NCBI GenBank assembly: GCA_900556765.1
Contig: USQH01000028.1
Location: 1 to 13,412, forward strand
Origin: an uncultured Oscillospiraceae bacterium
Lineage (GTDB): Bacteria > Bacillota > Clostridia > Oscillospirales > Acutalibacteraceae
Reading direction: 5' to 3'
Length of the DNA: 13,412 nucleotides
Below, in pieces: positions 1 through 7,379 of this stretch. How positions within the stretch are numbered: position 1 is the stretch's first letter; each line of letters begins with the position of its first letter. Position numbers and translations under genes: made by a program. Below the pieces are notes generated by a model that was not told where the DNA came from, searched no databases, and saw only the letters and a list, made by a program, of their open reading frames with translations.

Positions 1-666
1 ACCGGTACCGCCAAACGCTATGTACAGCAGTGGCTGCCTCTGGTAGCTGCGGCACAGCTCACGAAGAAACGTCCGGAAGAAAAGGAACTGCTTCAACGAT
101 ATCGCGAAGGCGATGACGACGCACGCAAAAAACTGATTGAACACAACCTGCGTTTGGTCGCTCATATCGTAAAAAAATACTATGATCCTCATTATGAGCA
201 CGACGATCTGATTTCAATAGGCACGATCGGTCTTATAAAAGGCGTCACAAATTATAACGAGGAAAAGGGGACACGTTTGGCGACATACGCCGCCCGATGC
301 ATCGAAAATGAAATACTGATGTATTTTCGTGCACAGAAAAAGACGGCACTTGATGTGTTCATAAACGATCCGATCGATACCGATAAGGACGGCAATGCAT
401 TGACATTGCTTGATATAATCGCGTCGGACTTTTCAATCGTCGATGATATCGACACGCGAATTAAGATTAAAAAATTGCGCGAGTATCTGCAAACCGAGCT
501 TACACCGCGCGAAAGAAACATAATCGCATTGCGGTACGGACTTGGCGGCAGACCGGCTTTGCCTCAGCGCGAGGTGGCGAAAAAATTAAATATATCGCGT
601 TCATATGTGTCGCGTCTTGAAAAAAAGGCGCTTGAAAAGCTGTACGACAGGTTTGAGGGAAAGTAG
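1..666 (+). CDS. sigK: RNA polymerase sporulation sigma factor SigK, 5' end outside window
   Basis: The frame is open from base 1 to the TAG at 664-666, with no in-frame ATG, GTG or TTG in the first 50 codons, so the true start is upstream. The protein directs core RNA polymerase to late mother-cell sporulation promoters. Visible SigK hallmarks are IEHNLRLVAHIVKK, DLISIGTIGLIKG, LATYAARCIENEILM (region 2), the KKT..DV..DPI.TDKDGN linker, and a region 4 helix-turn-helix with ISRSYVSRLEKKALEKL. SigE would have VVYIARKF and SQSYISRLEK instead. The region just before region 2 (QWLPLVAAAQLTKKRPEEKELL) differs from the usual FPxPL motif, and the pro-sequence cannot be seen. The conserved region where skin interrupts sigK in other species is continuous here. 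It converges on the C-terminal half of sigG. Confidence 0.88.
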   Translation, partial: TGTAKRYVQQWLPLVAAAQLTKKRPEEKELLQRYREGDDDARKKLIEHNLRLVAHIVKKYYDPHYEHDDLISIGTIGLIKGVTNYNEEKGTRLATYAARCIENEILMYFRAQKKTALDVFINDPIDTDKDGNALTLLDIIASDFSIVDDIDTRIKIKKLREYLQTELTPRERNIIALRYGLGGRPALPQREVAKKLNISRSYVSRLEKKALEKLYDRFEGK

Positions 667-689
667 CCTGTTTACTTATATGTACTGAA

Positions 690-719
690 CAAAGCCGCCC
701 AAAAGTTCGGACGGCTTTG
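690..719. terminator. Candidate bidirectional terminator between sigK and sigG
   Basis: CAAAGCCG (690-697) pairs perfectly with CGGCTTTG (712-719) around a 14-nt loop. It sits between the convergent sigK stop (666) and the sigG stop (724), where a shared terminator is expected. No long U-tract follows on either strand beyond the CTTT/CAAA in the stem base, so termination strength is uncertain. Confidence 0.55.
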
Positions 720-723
720 CTTG

Positions 724-1209
724 CTAAACGCCTTTAATTTTGTCGATAACGCCTTTTTCGAGCCTGCTGACCTGCGCCTGAGAAATGCCTATTTCATTTG
801 CAACTTCCATTTGTGTTTTACCTTTCATAAACCGCAGGTTCAGAATTTTTTTTTCGCGTGAATTTAGGTTTTTAATGGCTTCCTTAAGAAAAATCTCGTC
901 CAGCCAGTTTTTGTCGTCGCTTTTATCGCCGACTTGATCCATAACGTATATCGTGTCGCCGCCGTCGGAGTAGACCGGCTCGCTCAGGGAAATAGGATCC
1001 ACAATGCTTTCGAGCGCAACTACTACATCCTCGCGTGGAATTTCGAGCAGCTTTGCGATTTCGTCTACCGTCGGTTCCTTTTGATTTTTGATGGTAAGCT
1101 GTTCTTTTACCTGCATTGCACGGTATGCGGTATCCTTTATTGAGCGGCTGACTCTGACCGGCGAATGGTCGCGCAAATATCGCCTTATCTCTCCGATTAT
1201 CATTGGCAC
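724..1209 (-). CDS. sigG: SigG C-terminal half (split gene, 3' part)
   Basis: The 161 codons encode VPMIIGEIRRYLRD at the start (region 2.4), then VRVSRSIKDTAYRAMQVKEQL (region 3) and region 4 with KTQMEVANEIGISQAQVSRLEK. These match SigG, the forespore sigma factor, from about residue 95 to the end. The GTG at 1207-1209 is the Val codon of AVPM rather than a plausible start. It has no ribosome site, and an in-frame TAA lies four codons upstream inside the element. The missing N-terminal part is at 8819-9145 on the same strand. Joining the two at the shared CCGTGCC core (minus-strand sense) keeps the frame and gives 94 + 161 = 255 residues, close to the roughly 260 of Bacillus subtilis SigG. 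As it stands this half should be silent. Confidence 0.93.
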   Translation of the reverse strand: MPMIIGEIRRYLRDHSPVRVSRSIKDTAYRAMQVKEQLTIKNQKEPTVDEIAKLLEIPREDVVVALESIVDPISLSEPVYSDGGDTIYVMDQVGDKSDDKNWLDEIFLKEAIKNLNSREKKILNLRFMKGKTQMEVANEIGISQAQVSRLEKGVIDKIKGV

Positions 1210-1227
1210 GGATATTATTTAGCGAAA
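1200..1227. other. Element end / attachment site at the sigG C-half junction
   Basis: The core ggcacgg (1205-1211) lies in tcat-t-ggcacgg (1200-1211), which matches tcat-c-ggcacgg at 8854-8865 with one mismatch. On the element side follow ATATTAT (1212-1218), 4 nt, and CGAAA (1223-1227). Those arms are the exact reverse complement of TTTCG-4 nt-ATAATAT at the other element end. This is the hybrid host/element site expected after serine-integrase recombination. Confidence 0.8.
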
Positions 1228-1284
1228 TAATGTTATTTGCATTGTTGACAGGGAATAGCCGTAATGCTTATCGGCGTAAAAAGC

Positions 1285-1322
1285 AAAACAGCCTCTCGGA
1301 AAAATCCTCGGGAGGCTGTTTT
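1285..1322 (-). terminator. Intrinsic terminator of the transport operon
   Basis: AAAACAGCCTC (1285-1295) pairs with GAGGCTGTTTT (1312-1322), with further GGA/TCC pairing in the loop. On the minus strand the hairpin ends in TTTTGCTTTTT, a good U-rich tail. It lies 21 bp after the stop of the LxxG-repeat gene and should also keep operon transcription out of the downstream sigG half. Confidence 0.85.
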
Positions 1323-1343
1323 ACAGTTGTTATATACGGTTAA

Positions 1344-3452
1344 TTACTTTACGGACTCGGTGCGGTAAATGAATTTGACCTGACCGTCCATGTCGTCGGA
1401 CACGCCGGAGAAGTTCTTATAATCCTTGGATACGTCAACCGTAGCTTTCAGTCTGGTCATAAGACCGTTGAGCTTGCCGTTGACGGCGTCGGAGAGCTTT
1501 TTGATGCCCTTTTCGTTGAACTCTTTCAGTCCGTTTGAAAGTGTCATTGATCCGTCGCGAAGCTCGGTTACGCCCTCAACCAGAGCAGGCGCACCGTTTT
1601 TGAGGGTCAGGATACCGTCGTACAGCTCGCTCATTCCTGCGTTAAGCTCTTTTGAACCGTCTTTCAGGTCTGACGCGCCGTTTCTCAGCTTGTCGGCACC
1701 TTTTTTCGCAGAGGATACACCGGTCGTATAGGTTTTAAGACCGTTGTAGAATGAGTTATAGCTGTCGAGTTGTTCTTTCAGCGCGCTTACGGTGGCGGCG
1801 CTTGATTTTGCTTCTTTCAGCGCGGCGGTGAGTTTGCTCTGCACTTCTGGTGAATTCATATTTTGCTCGATCAGTGTTTCCATCTGTTCGTCGGTCTTTT
1901 TCTCGATCAGCGCTTTTACTGTTTCCGAATTCATTTGCTCCTCAACTGCGGCGCTGATAGCGGCTTGCTGAGCTTTGGAGACGGTGCCGTTTGCAACGCC
2001 TTCCTCGTACTCGTCAACCGTCATGCCGTTGGCTTTGAGAACTTTTTCAGTTACATCATCCTGTACGGCTGAAGTGACTGCGGTTTTTACTGTGCCGCGC
2101 TGGTCCTTGACCGATTCCTTAACCTGTTCATAGGCTGCGTTGTAAGCCGTTTTGTATACGTTTTTCTCGTCAAGCGATTCAATCAGCCCGTTAAGTACCG
2201 TTGCGTAGTTGCTTACAGTGAGCTTCGGTACTTTGGCACCTGCAGCCTCAAGCTGGCTGTCAGCGGCGGCGAGCAGTGTGTCAAATGTTTTTTTAGCGCC
2301 GTTTACCAATGAATCATTTTTCTTTGTCAAAGTCTTAAGTCCGGCTGCAAGCTCGGCTGCACCGCTCTGCAGCTTCACAGAACCGTTTACAAGACCGTCA
2401 CTGCCGTTTTTAAGCTGCTCCGCACCTTCTGCCAAACTGTTAATACCGGCAATAAGCTCGCTCGATTTATCAAGCAGTGTGCAAAGCCCTTCGTAAAGCT
2501 GTGACGAACCGTCGGTCAGTTTATTCATTGCGGCAGTCATATCGTTAACTGCATCGGACAGCTTGTCAAGCGAATCCAGATCGCTTTCATCTATTTGGTT
2601 GAACAGTTCGTTAGTTGCAATCGTGACTGTGGTGTTGAGTTCAAATTTTGTGACATCGGCACTGATCTCAACATAATCGGGTATTTCAAGGTCGTCCTTG
2701 CTCAGGTCGAGGTTTTCCTGAAGCCCGGGGAAGGCGATACCGACTACTGCGGTACGGCCGCCGTCGTTAATCAGTTTTCCGTTAGATACATCAACATTTG
2801 TAAAAACTTCATTATCAAGCAGTATGCCGGTCAGCATTGCAAACGGGACGTATATTTTCTCGTTTTTGCCGTCAATGGAAACTCTTTCGTACTGATTGTT
2901 TTGATAATCAAAGCGAATCGTGACGTGACCGCTTTTTCCGGCAAGTTCATCCGCTGATATTGACTTGCCGTCAAGTGTGTAGGTAACGCTGAGTCCTACG
3001 GGCAATTCTTTTTTGATATCGCCCTGATAGTAGATATCGTTACCCTCGGCGTCCCATACACGCATATTGTCGCCGTTCATGGTGTAGGATTCGTCGCCGT
3101 TGGTGTTTTCAACATTTGAAAGCTCCGATTTATCGGTTATTGTTTCTTTTCCGAGTTCGTTTTTGATCCAGTCGCTGACGATTATTTTCTGTACGCTGCC
3201 GTCCGATCCGGCAAGAACGTAAACAGTTTCGTCTTTTGTCAGCACGTCTTTCTTTTCGGCAGCGGCTTTTACTGTTTCCTTTGCTTCAATATCTCCGTCT
3301 CTGCCGGAAGTCAGCGCCCAAACGGTCGCACCGACGCTGCTGACGACCACCGCGGTGCAGATTGCGACCGCAAGCGGCTTTTTCGCATTGTCTTTTATTG
3401 CCTGCGGCAGACGTGCAAGCTTGCCGCTGAGCTTATTTATAATGTTTTTCAT
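1344..3452 (-). CDS. Membrane-anchored LxxG-heptad-repeat protein, YhgE/Pip-like
   Basis: 702 aa. A short basic N-terminus (KLARLPQAIKDNAKKP) precedes one hydrophobic segment at about residues 26-47, so most of the protein should lie outside the membrane. Residues from about 300 to 390, and again near 600-670, carry repeats of the xxxLxxG type (for example LTDGSSQLYEGLCTLL, LAEGAEQLKNGSDGL, LRDGSMTLSNGLKEF), the signature described for YhgE/Pip-related proteins; a Lys/Glu/Gln-rich, probably coiled-coil region lies between. Unlike full YhgE/Pip proteins there are no C-terminal membrane segments. It starts 3 bp after the MMPL stop, with a GGAGG (3464-3468) inside the MMPL end, so the two are co-translated and probably form one export complex, this one perhaps as the extracellular scaffold. 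The substrate is unknown. Confidence 0.75.
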   Translation of the reverse strand: MKNIINKLSGKLARLPQAIKDNAKKPLAVAICTAVVVSSVGATVWALTSGRDGDIEAKETVKAAAEKKDVLTKDETVYVLAGSDGSVQKIIVSDWIKNELGKETITDKSELSNVENTNGDESYTMNGDNMRVWDAEGNDIYYQGDIKKELPVGLSVTYTLDGKSISADELAGKSGHVTIRFDYQNNQYERVSIDGKNEKIYVPFAMLTGILLDNEVFTNVDVSNGKLINDGGRTAVVGIAFPGLQENLDLSKDDLEIPDYVEISADVTKFELNTTVTIATNELFNQIDESDLDSLDKLSDAVNDMTAAMNKLTDGSSQLYEGLCTLLDKSSELIAGINSLAEGAEQLKNGSDGLVNGSVKLQSGAAELAAGLKTLTKKNDSLVNGAKKTFDTLLAAADSQLEAAGAKVPKLTVSNYATVLNGLIESLDEKNVYKTAYNAAYEQVKESVKDQRGTVKTAVTSAVQDDVTEKVLKANGMTVDEYEEGVANGTVSKAQQAAISAAVEEQMNSETVKALIEKKTDEQMETLIEQNMNSPEVQSKLTAALKEAKSSAATVSALKEQLDSYNSFYNGLKTYTTGVSSAKKGADKLRNGASDLKDGSKELNAGMSELYDGILTLKNGAPALVEGVTELRDGSMTLSNGLKEFNEKGIKKLSDAVNGKLNGLMTRLKATVDVSKDYKNFSGVSDDMDGQVKFIYRTESVK

Positions 3453-3455
3453 AAG

Positions 3456-5579
3456 TCAAAGTACCTCCGTTTGTTTTTTGACCGATTTTATATGTCTCAT
3501 TCCGAGCGTGGTCGCGCATATGATCTTATCGCACAGAACAAGCAGTGCGGGCAGTATGAATATAACGCACAACATACTTACTACGGCGCCTCTTGCCATC
3601 AAGTTACACATAGAACTGATGATGTCGATGTCGGAATAAACGGCGACGCCGAATGTGGCGGCGAAAAGGCCCATTCCGCTGACTATTATCGACGGTATGG
3701 ATGTTGATAACGCAGTCGTAACTGCGGTTCTCTTGTCATTGCCGAGTATTCGCTCCGATTTGTATCGCGTAGTCATCAGTATTGCGTAATCGACCGTTGC
3801 ACCGAGCTGTATGGTGCTTATGCATATAGGAGCGATAAACGGCAGCGACTGACCGAAGTAGTGGGGAAGACCGAGATTAATAAAGATGGCAAGCTCGATG
3901 ACCGAGATCAGTATAAACGGCAGCGAGATGCTCTTTTCAACCAAAGCAATGATAACAAAGATAGCTATGATTGAAATCGCATTTACCACTTGGAAATCGT
4001 GATTGGTGGTCACGATCATGTCCTTCATGCATGGAGCTTCACCGATAAGCATACCAGTCTTGTCGTATTTTTTCAGAATGGTATTAAGCTTATCGATCTG
4101 CTCGTTTACCTTGTCGCTGGCAACTTTGTATTCCGAGTTAATGAGCAGCAGCTCCCATTTGTCGCTTTTCAGTATTTCGGTAATGCTGTCAGGCAATGCT
4201 TCTTCAGGTACGCGGGAGCCGAGCAGTGTTTCCAATCCGAGCACATATTTTACGCCGTCGACGTTGTCCATTTCTTTTATCATGCTGCGTACCGTTTTTG
4301 ACGGCATATCCGCGTCTATCAGCAACATATGTGTCGAGGCAATATCGAACTCATCGGATAATTTTGAATTGGCGATAACATATTCCATATCCTTCGGTAA
4401 ACATTCACCGAGATCGTAATAAACCTCATCGTTTGTCTTGTCATAACCGTAGTATGCCGGCGGTATCAGCAGTACAAATATTATTAGGAAAATGGGGAAT
4501 ACCTTAACGACCTTTTTCGACAGTCTGCTCATATCGGGTATAAGCGAACGGTGCTTTGTTTTTTGCAGCGGCTTGTCGAATACAAGTATCAGCGACGGCA
4601 AAACGGTGACGCATCCGATAACGCCGAATATTACGCCTTTTGCCATGACGATACCGAGGTCGCGGCCGAGTGTGAATGTCATAAAGCACAGTGCAGCAAA
4701 TCCGGCTACCGTTGTAATTGAACTGCCGACAACAGATGTAAGAGTTTCTTTGATGGCGGCGGCCATTGCTTCTTTATTATCGGAGTATCTCTCGCGCTGT
4801 TCATTGTAGCTGTGCCACAGGAATATCGAGTAATCCATTGTTACGGCAAGCTGTAAAACGGCGGCGAGTGCTTTTGTAATGTACGATATTTCGCCTAAAA
4901 ACAGGTTGGTTCCGAGGTTAAGCAGTATCATCATTCCTATGTTTGCAAGGAATATGAAAGGTACCAGCCAGCCGTCCAAAAACAACATCATTGCAACGCA
5001 GGCAAGAATAACGGCGAGTCCGACGTAAATGGGCTCCTCTCGTTCGCACAGATCTTTTAGGTCTGTGACCATCGCCGACAGACCGGAAACAAAGCACTGC
5101 TTTCCGGCTATGGAGCGGATACTGCGTATCGCATCCATAGTAACGTCGGCTGAGGTTGAGGAATCAAAGAATACCGCGATCATTGTGCAATTATCTGTGT
5201 TGAATTGGCGGTATATATCGTCCGGCAGCATTTCAATCGGAATGGAAATGTCGGCAATGGAGTTATACCAAAGCACGGTTTCGACGTGATCCACCGCTTT
5301 GATTTTTTCAGTCAGAGCGGCAACATCCTTCGTCGTCATATCCTCGACTACGATAAAGGAAAATGCGCCTTTACCGAAATCCTCCATCAACTCGTCTTGC
5401 CCTTTAATGGTATCCATACTGTCCGGCAGGTAGTTGAGCATATCGTAATTAACTCGAGTGGCTATCATACCTATTGTTGAGGGTATCATCAACAACAGCG
5501 TAATGATAAGTATCGGTATGCGGTATTTTACGACCGCTTTAGAAAAACGCATATCAGTATCATGTCTCGCTTTCTTCAT
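3456..5579 (-). CDS. MMPL/RND-superfamily transporter
   Basis: About 707 aa in two homologous halves. Each half has one N-terminal membrane helix (near residues 23-43 and around 365), a large extracellular loop of about 150 residues, and a five-helix bundle. The buried Asp-Tyr pair typical of MMPL proteins is present in both bundles: AVTMDYSIFLWHSYNEQRE near residue 250 and GATVDYAILMTTRYKSE near residue 598. RND-family proteins use proton flow to move lipids, lipopeptides or drugs across the membrane; the substrate cannot be read here. The ATG at 5579 is taken as start and overlaps the DUF308 gene by 20 bp. A TTG three codons upstream (5588) is also open; neither has a clear ribosome site, so coupled translation is likely. 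It is the central gene of the element's cargo operon. Confidence 0.85.
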   Translation of the reverse strand: MKKARHDTDMRFSKAVVKYRIPILIITLLLMIPSTIGMIATRVNYDMLNYLPDSMDTIKGQDELMEDFGKGAFSFIVVEDMTTKDVAALTEKIKAVDHVETVLWYNSIADISIPIEMLPDDIYRQFNTDNCTMIAVFFDSSTSADVTMDAIRSIRSIAGKQCFVSGLSAMVTDLKDLCEREEPIYVGLAVILACVAMMLFLDGWLVPFIFLANIGMMILLNLGTNLFLGEISYITKALAAVLQLAVTMDYSIFLWHSYNEQRERYSDNKEAMAAAIKETLTSVVGSSITTVAGFAALCFMTFTLGRDLGIVMAKGVIFGVIGCVTVLPSLILVFDKPLQKTKHRSLIPDMSRLSKKVVKVFPIFLIIFVLLIPPAYYGYDKTNDEVYYDLGECLPKDMEYVIANSKLSDEFDIASTHMLLIDADMPSKTVRSMIKEMDNVDGVKYVLGLETLLGSRVPEEALPDSITEILKSDKWELLLINSEYKVASDKVNEQIDKLNTILKKYDKTGMLIGEAPCMKDMIVTTNHDFQVVNAISIIAIFVIIALVEKSISLPFILISVIELAIFINLGLPHYFGQSLPFIAPICISTIQLGATVDYAILMTTRYKSERILGNDKRTAVTTALSTSIPSIIVSGMGLFAATFGVAVYSDIDIISSMCNLMARGAVVSMLCVIFILPALLVLCDKIICATTLGMRHIKSVKKQTEVL

Positions 5580-6156
5580 TGATTTCAATTTCTATCACGT
5601 CTGGCTGTTGATGCTGCACTATCTTTACCGCAAATACAGCGGTGCAAAGATTGAGTATGCCTTCAAACAGCAGTGAAACGCCGAGCAGCGATATTAAAAA
5701 ACCGCTGCTTTCGACGGGACGGAATATTAACAGTCCGCCGATTATTCCGGCTGCAACGGCGAGCGCAAATATCAGCCACCAGTTTTTAATTCCGAACGAT
5801 TTGGAATCAAAGGCAATCTGAATTTTGAAAAGTCCGTCGGCAAGAATTGCTATGCCGATAACTACGCATAAGAAATTGATAATGTTTTGCGAACGAAGCA
5901 TTACGACAGCACCGAGCACTATCAGAAGCAACCCGAATGCCAAATCGTACTGAAATGCCAATCGGAACAAATCTTTCGAAAAGTACCCGATCAGCTTAAC
6001 CGCACCGAATACGATCAGTGTAATTCCGGTAATGATGCCGATTATCGATACCGACAACTGCGGCATGGCGATAAACAGTATACCGATCGCGCACAAAATG
6101 ACCGATACGATGATGTATCCGAATTTTGCGGTTTTCATTGGTGTAACGGAACGCAT
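5560..6156 (-). CDS. DUF308 / HdeD-like six-helix membrane protein
   Basis: 198 aa with about six hydrophobic segments arranged as three hairpins (for example FGYIIVSVILCAIGILFIA, IIGIITGITLIVFGAVKLI, ALAVAAGIIGGLLIF) and a charged C-terminal tail EIEINEESET. This is the layout of the HdeD/DUF308 family of small membrane proteins, some linked to acid stress and most of unknown function. The start at 6156 is supported by AAGGAGG at 6165-6171 with 8 nt spacing. It is first in the DUF308-MMPL-LxxG operon and its 3' end overlaps the MMPL start. It may be an accessory subunit of the exporter; that role is inference from position only. Confidence 0.75.
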   Translation of the reverse strand: MRSVTPMKTAKFGYIIVSVILCAIGILFIAMPQLSVSIIGIITGITLIVFGAVKLIGYFSKDLFRLAFQYDLAFGLLLIVLGAVVMLRSQNIINFLCVVIGIAILADGLFKIQIAFDSKSFGIKNWWLIFALAVAAGIIGGLLIFRPVESSGFLISLLGVSLLFEGILNLCTAVFAVKIVQHQQPDVIEIEINEESET

Positions 6157-6216
6157 TTTTCATTCCTCCTTGTTTTTTCTGTTAAACAGTATATAGTCGT
6201 CACACAAATAAAAAAA

Positions 6217-6269
6217 CAGACACTTTATTTTGAGTGTCGTAAATATCGACACATAAAATAAAATGTCTG
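6217..6269. promoter_or_regulatory. Long inverted repeat: TetR operator and/or terminator
   Basis: Two 23-bp arms (6217-6239 and 6247-6269) match as an inverted repeat at 20 of 23 positions around a 7-nt centre. Arm ends are CAGACA/TGTCTG and GTGTCG/CGACAC. The left arm also contains a smaller palindrome, ACACT-8 nt-AGTGT. It lies between tetR and the DUF308 start, where a TetR operator would control the export operon. On the minus strand it is followed by seven Ts, so it could also fold as a terminator for tetR. I cannot tell the two roles apart. Confidence 0.6.
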
Positions 6270-6326
6270 CTTTTTGTGCAAATCAGCTGTTTTGCCTAAA
6301 AAATGTTTATGTATTAGTAATGTAAG

Positions 6327-6893
6327 TTATTTTTTGTTTTTTTCCGTACAACGACGGTAAAGCTCCTCCGCCATGCCTTTTCTCAGCTCGCATAAACGAT
6401 GGAATTGCTCGCATATATCGGTTTTCATGCCGCCCGTCATCCAGTCGACTATCTGACCGAAACAAGCGCATTTGTAAAAACGAATGATGATATCTCTGTC
6501 CTCGGGATCGACATTTTCCTTGGGAAAATTGCCGTCAATGTAAGTCGTGACAACGTATTCGCAGGCGCTCATAACGTGCCGCTCGTACATACTGCGGTTA
6601 ACTGAGTTGTACAGATGCAGTACGGCGCGCTTGTTGTCCAGAGCAAAGCGTACTGCTACATTAAGGCATTGCTCAATCGAGTCAATGGCAGGGTATTCGT
6701 TTATTATTCGGTCGGTCTCCTCGTGAATGATCTCCTCTATTAGTGACGGCAGATCCTGATAATGGTAGTAAAATGAGTTGCGGTTTATGCCGCAGTCCTC
6801 AACAATATCCTTTACTGTGATCTGATTGAGCGGCCGTTCATTCAACAGCTTTAAAAAGGAGGCTTTTATCGCGGCTTTTGTAAAGTTCGGCAT
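6327..6893 (-). CDS. TetR-family transcriptional regulator
   Basis: 188 aa, a normal length for TetR repressors. The N-terminal DNA-binding domain is clear: ALNxITVKDI-type helices followed by ITVKDIVEDCGINRNSFYYHYQDL at about residues 25-47, the helix-turn-helix of the family. The remaining helical part is the ligand-binding and dimerisation domain and is not assignable to a ligand. The start at 6893 is fixed by GGAGGG (plus strand ccctcc, 6901-6906) 7 nt upstream. It precedes the membrane-transport genes on the same strand, so it is probably their local repressor, released by the transported compound. Its own sigma-A promoter is at 6975-7003. Confidence 0.87.
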   Translation of the reverse strand: MPNFTKAAIKASFLKLLNERPLNQITVKDIVEDCGINRNSFYYHYQDLPSLIEEIIHEETDRIINEYPAIDSIEQCLNVAVRFALDNKRAVLHLYNSVNRSMYERHVMSACEYVVTTYIDGNFPKENVDPEDRDIIIRFYKCACFGQIVDWMTGGMKTDICEQFHRLCELRKGMAEELYRRCTEKNKK

Positions 6894-6920
6894 GGTTTAT
6901 CCCTCCGGTGGTATAAAAGA

Positions 6921-7020
6921 TACCGTAAATCGGTCGATGATTTTTGTGAATAATATGCACTTATTATTACAATTATTATACTTTATATAACGGCTGTTTT
7001 CAATACCGTTTTTCGACCGA
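6921..7020. repeat. Two direct repeats flanking the tetR promoter
   Basis: TACCGT-3 nt-TCG-2 nt-CGA occurs at 6921-6937 and at 7004-7020, both in plus orientation, 83 bp apart. One copy lies in the tetR leader and the other just upstream of its -35 element. They could be operators for TetR autoregulation or for the divergent recombinase module. The motif is short and its significance was not computed. Confidence 0.35.
6975..7003 (-). promoter_or_regulatory. Sigma-A promoter of tetR
   Basis: On the minus strand TTGAAA (6998-7003) and TATAAT (6975-6980) are separated by exactly 17 bp, a near-consensus vegetative promoter. Transcription would begin near 6968, about 75 bases before the tetR ATG. 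It implies the cargo regulator is expressed in growing cells with the element integrated. Confidence 0.75.
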
Positions 7021-7070
7021 AAATCACTTAAAATCTGTACGCCTGCCAACTGTAAACGTGCTGCTCTGTT

Positions 7071-7099
7071 GAATTTTATACACGATATATGTCAATACT
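7071..7099 (+). promoter_or_regulatory. Possible forespore-type (SigF/SigG) promoter of the recombinase module
   Basis: GAATT (7071-7075), 15 bp, then GTCAATACT (7091-7099) resembles the SigF pattern GYATA / GGnnAnAnT with three mismatches in total. It parallels the candidate in front of sigG (GTATT, 15 bp, GGCAATAAT), including a similar distance to the start codon (38 against 33 bases). No better sigma-A promoter was seen between 7020 and 7120. This is weak evidence. Confidence 0.25.
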
Positions 7100-7136
7100 G
7101 CTATCGTAATATAAATCTTAAGGAGGACGTACAAAA

Positions 7137-7322
7137 GTGATTGTAAGCGGCTTTGTCAACGGAAATAAGATCGGATCGAATGAACAAATTACGGTGGACA
7201 GCGGAGCAGGCTATGACGCGTTTATTTCGGTGTTGCGCCGCATAAACGGACGAACGGATAAAAATTCTTTCGACAGTGCTGATGTTGAGAATGTTCGTGA
7301 TGCTGGTGCTCATCATCAGTAA
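7137..7322 (+). CDS. 61-aa small protein, candidate recombination directionality factor
   Basis: A GTG start at 7137 has a strong AGGAGG (7121-7126) 10 nt upstream, which is the best support that this short frame is translated. The product is hydrophilic and without membrane segments or cysteines: MIVSGFVNGNKIG at the N-terminus, a middle stretch YDAFISVLRRINGR, then an acidic region ending AGAHHQ. I do not recognise a family. It is followed, only 53 bp on, by the serine recombinase on the same strand. Small basic or mixed-charge proteins of about 60 aa next to large serine recombinases can be directionality factors that switch them to excision (SprB of the SPbeta prophage is 58 aa), so that role is proposed here by position and size only. 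Confidence 0.55.
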   Translation: MIVSGFVNGNKIGSNEQITVDSGAGYDAFISVLRRINGRTDKNSFDSADVENVRDAGAHHQ

Positions 7323-7379
7323 ATGTTTATGATCGCTCCGAATGAGAGACCGGACGAATGGAAGGACAGCCTTAAATGA
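7323..7379 (+). CDS. 18-codon micro-ORF coupling the small protein to the recombinase
   Basis: ATG at 7323 directly follows the TAA of the 61-aa frame, in the same reading frame. It encodes MFMIAPNERPDEWKDSLK and stops at the TGA overlapping the recombinase ATG (ATGA, 7376-7379). It may be a separate coupled peptide, the end of a longer 80-codon gene broken by one stop, or chance. No ribosome site of its own is needed if ribosomes restart. Confidence 0.25.
   Translation: MFMIAPNERPDEWKDSLK

Noticed and set aside
1207..1209. GTG as an independent start for the sigG C-half
   Set aside because: It is the Val codon of the conserved AVPM, has no ribosome site, and the product would lack most of the core-binding region.
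1245..1250. Perfect TTGACA as a plus-strand promoter -35 at the element's left end
   Set aside because: No acceptable -10 at 16-18 bp and no plus-strand gene downstream, only the operon terminator.
1426..5676. Plus-strand open frames opposite the LxxG and MMPL genes
   Set aside because: They lie antisense to well supported coding genes, lack ribosome sites and look like composition shadows.
7282..7332. 16-codon hydrophobic frame MLRMFVMLVLIISKCL overlapping the small protein
   Set aside because: No ribosome site, very short, and overlapping a better supported frame; hydrophobic character can arise by chance from the frame shift.
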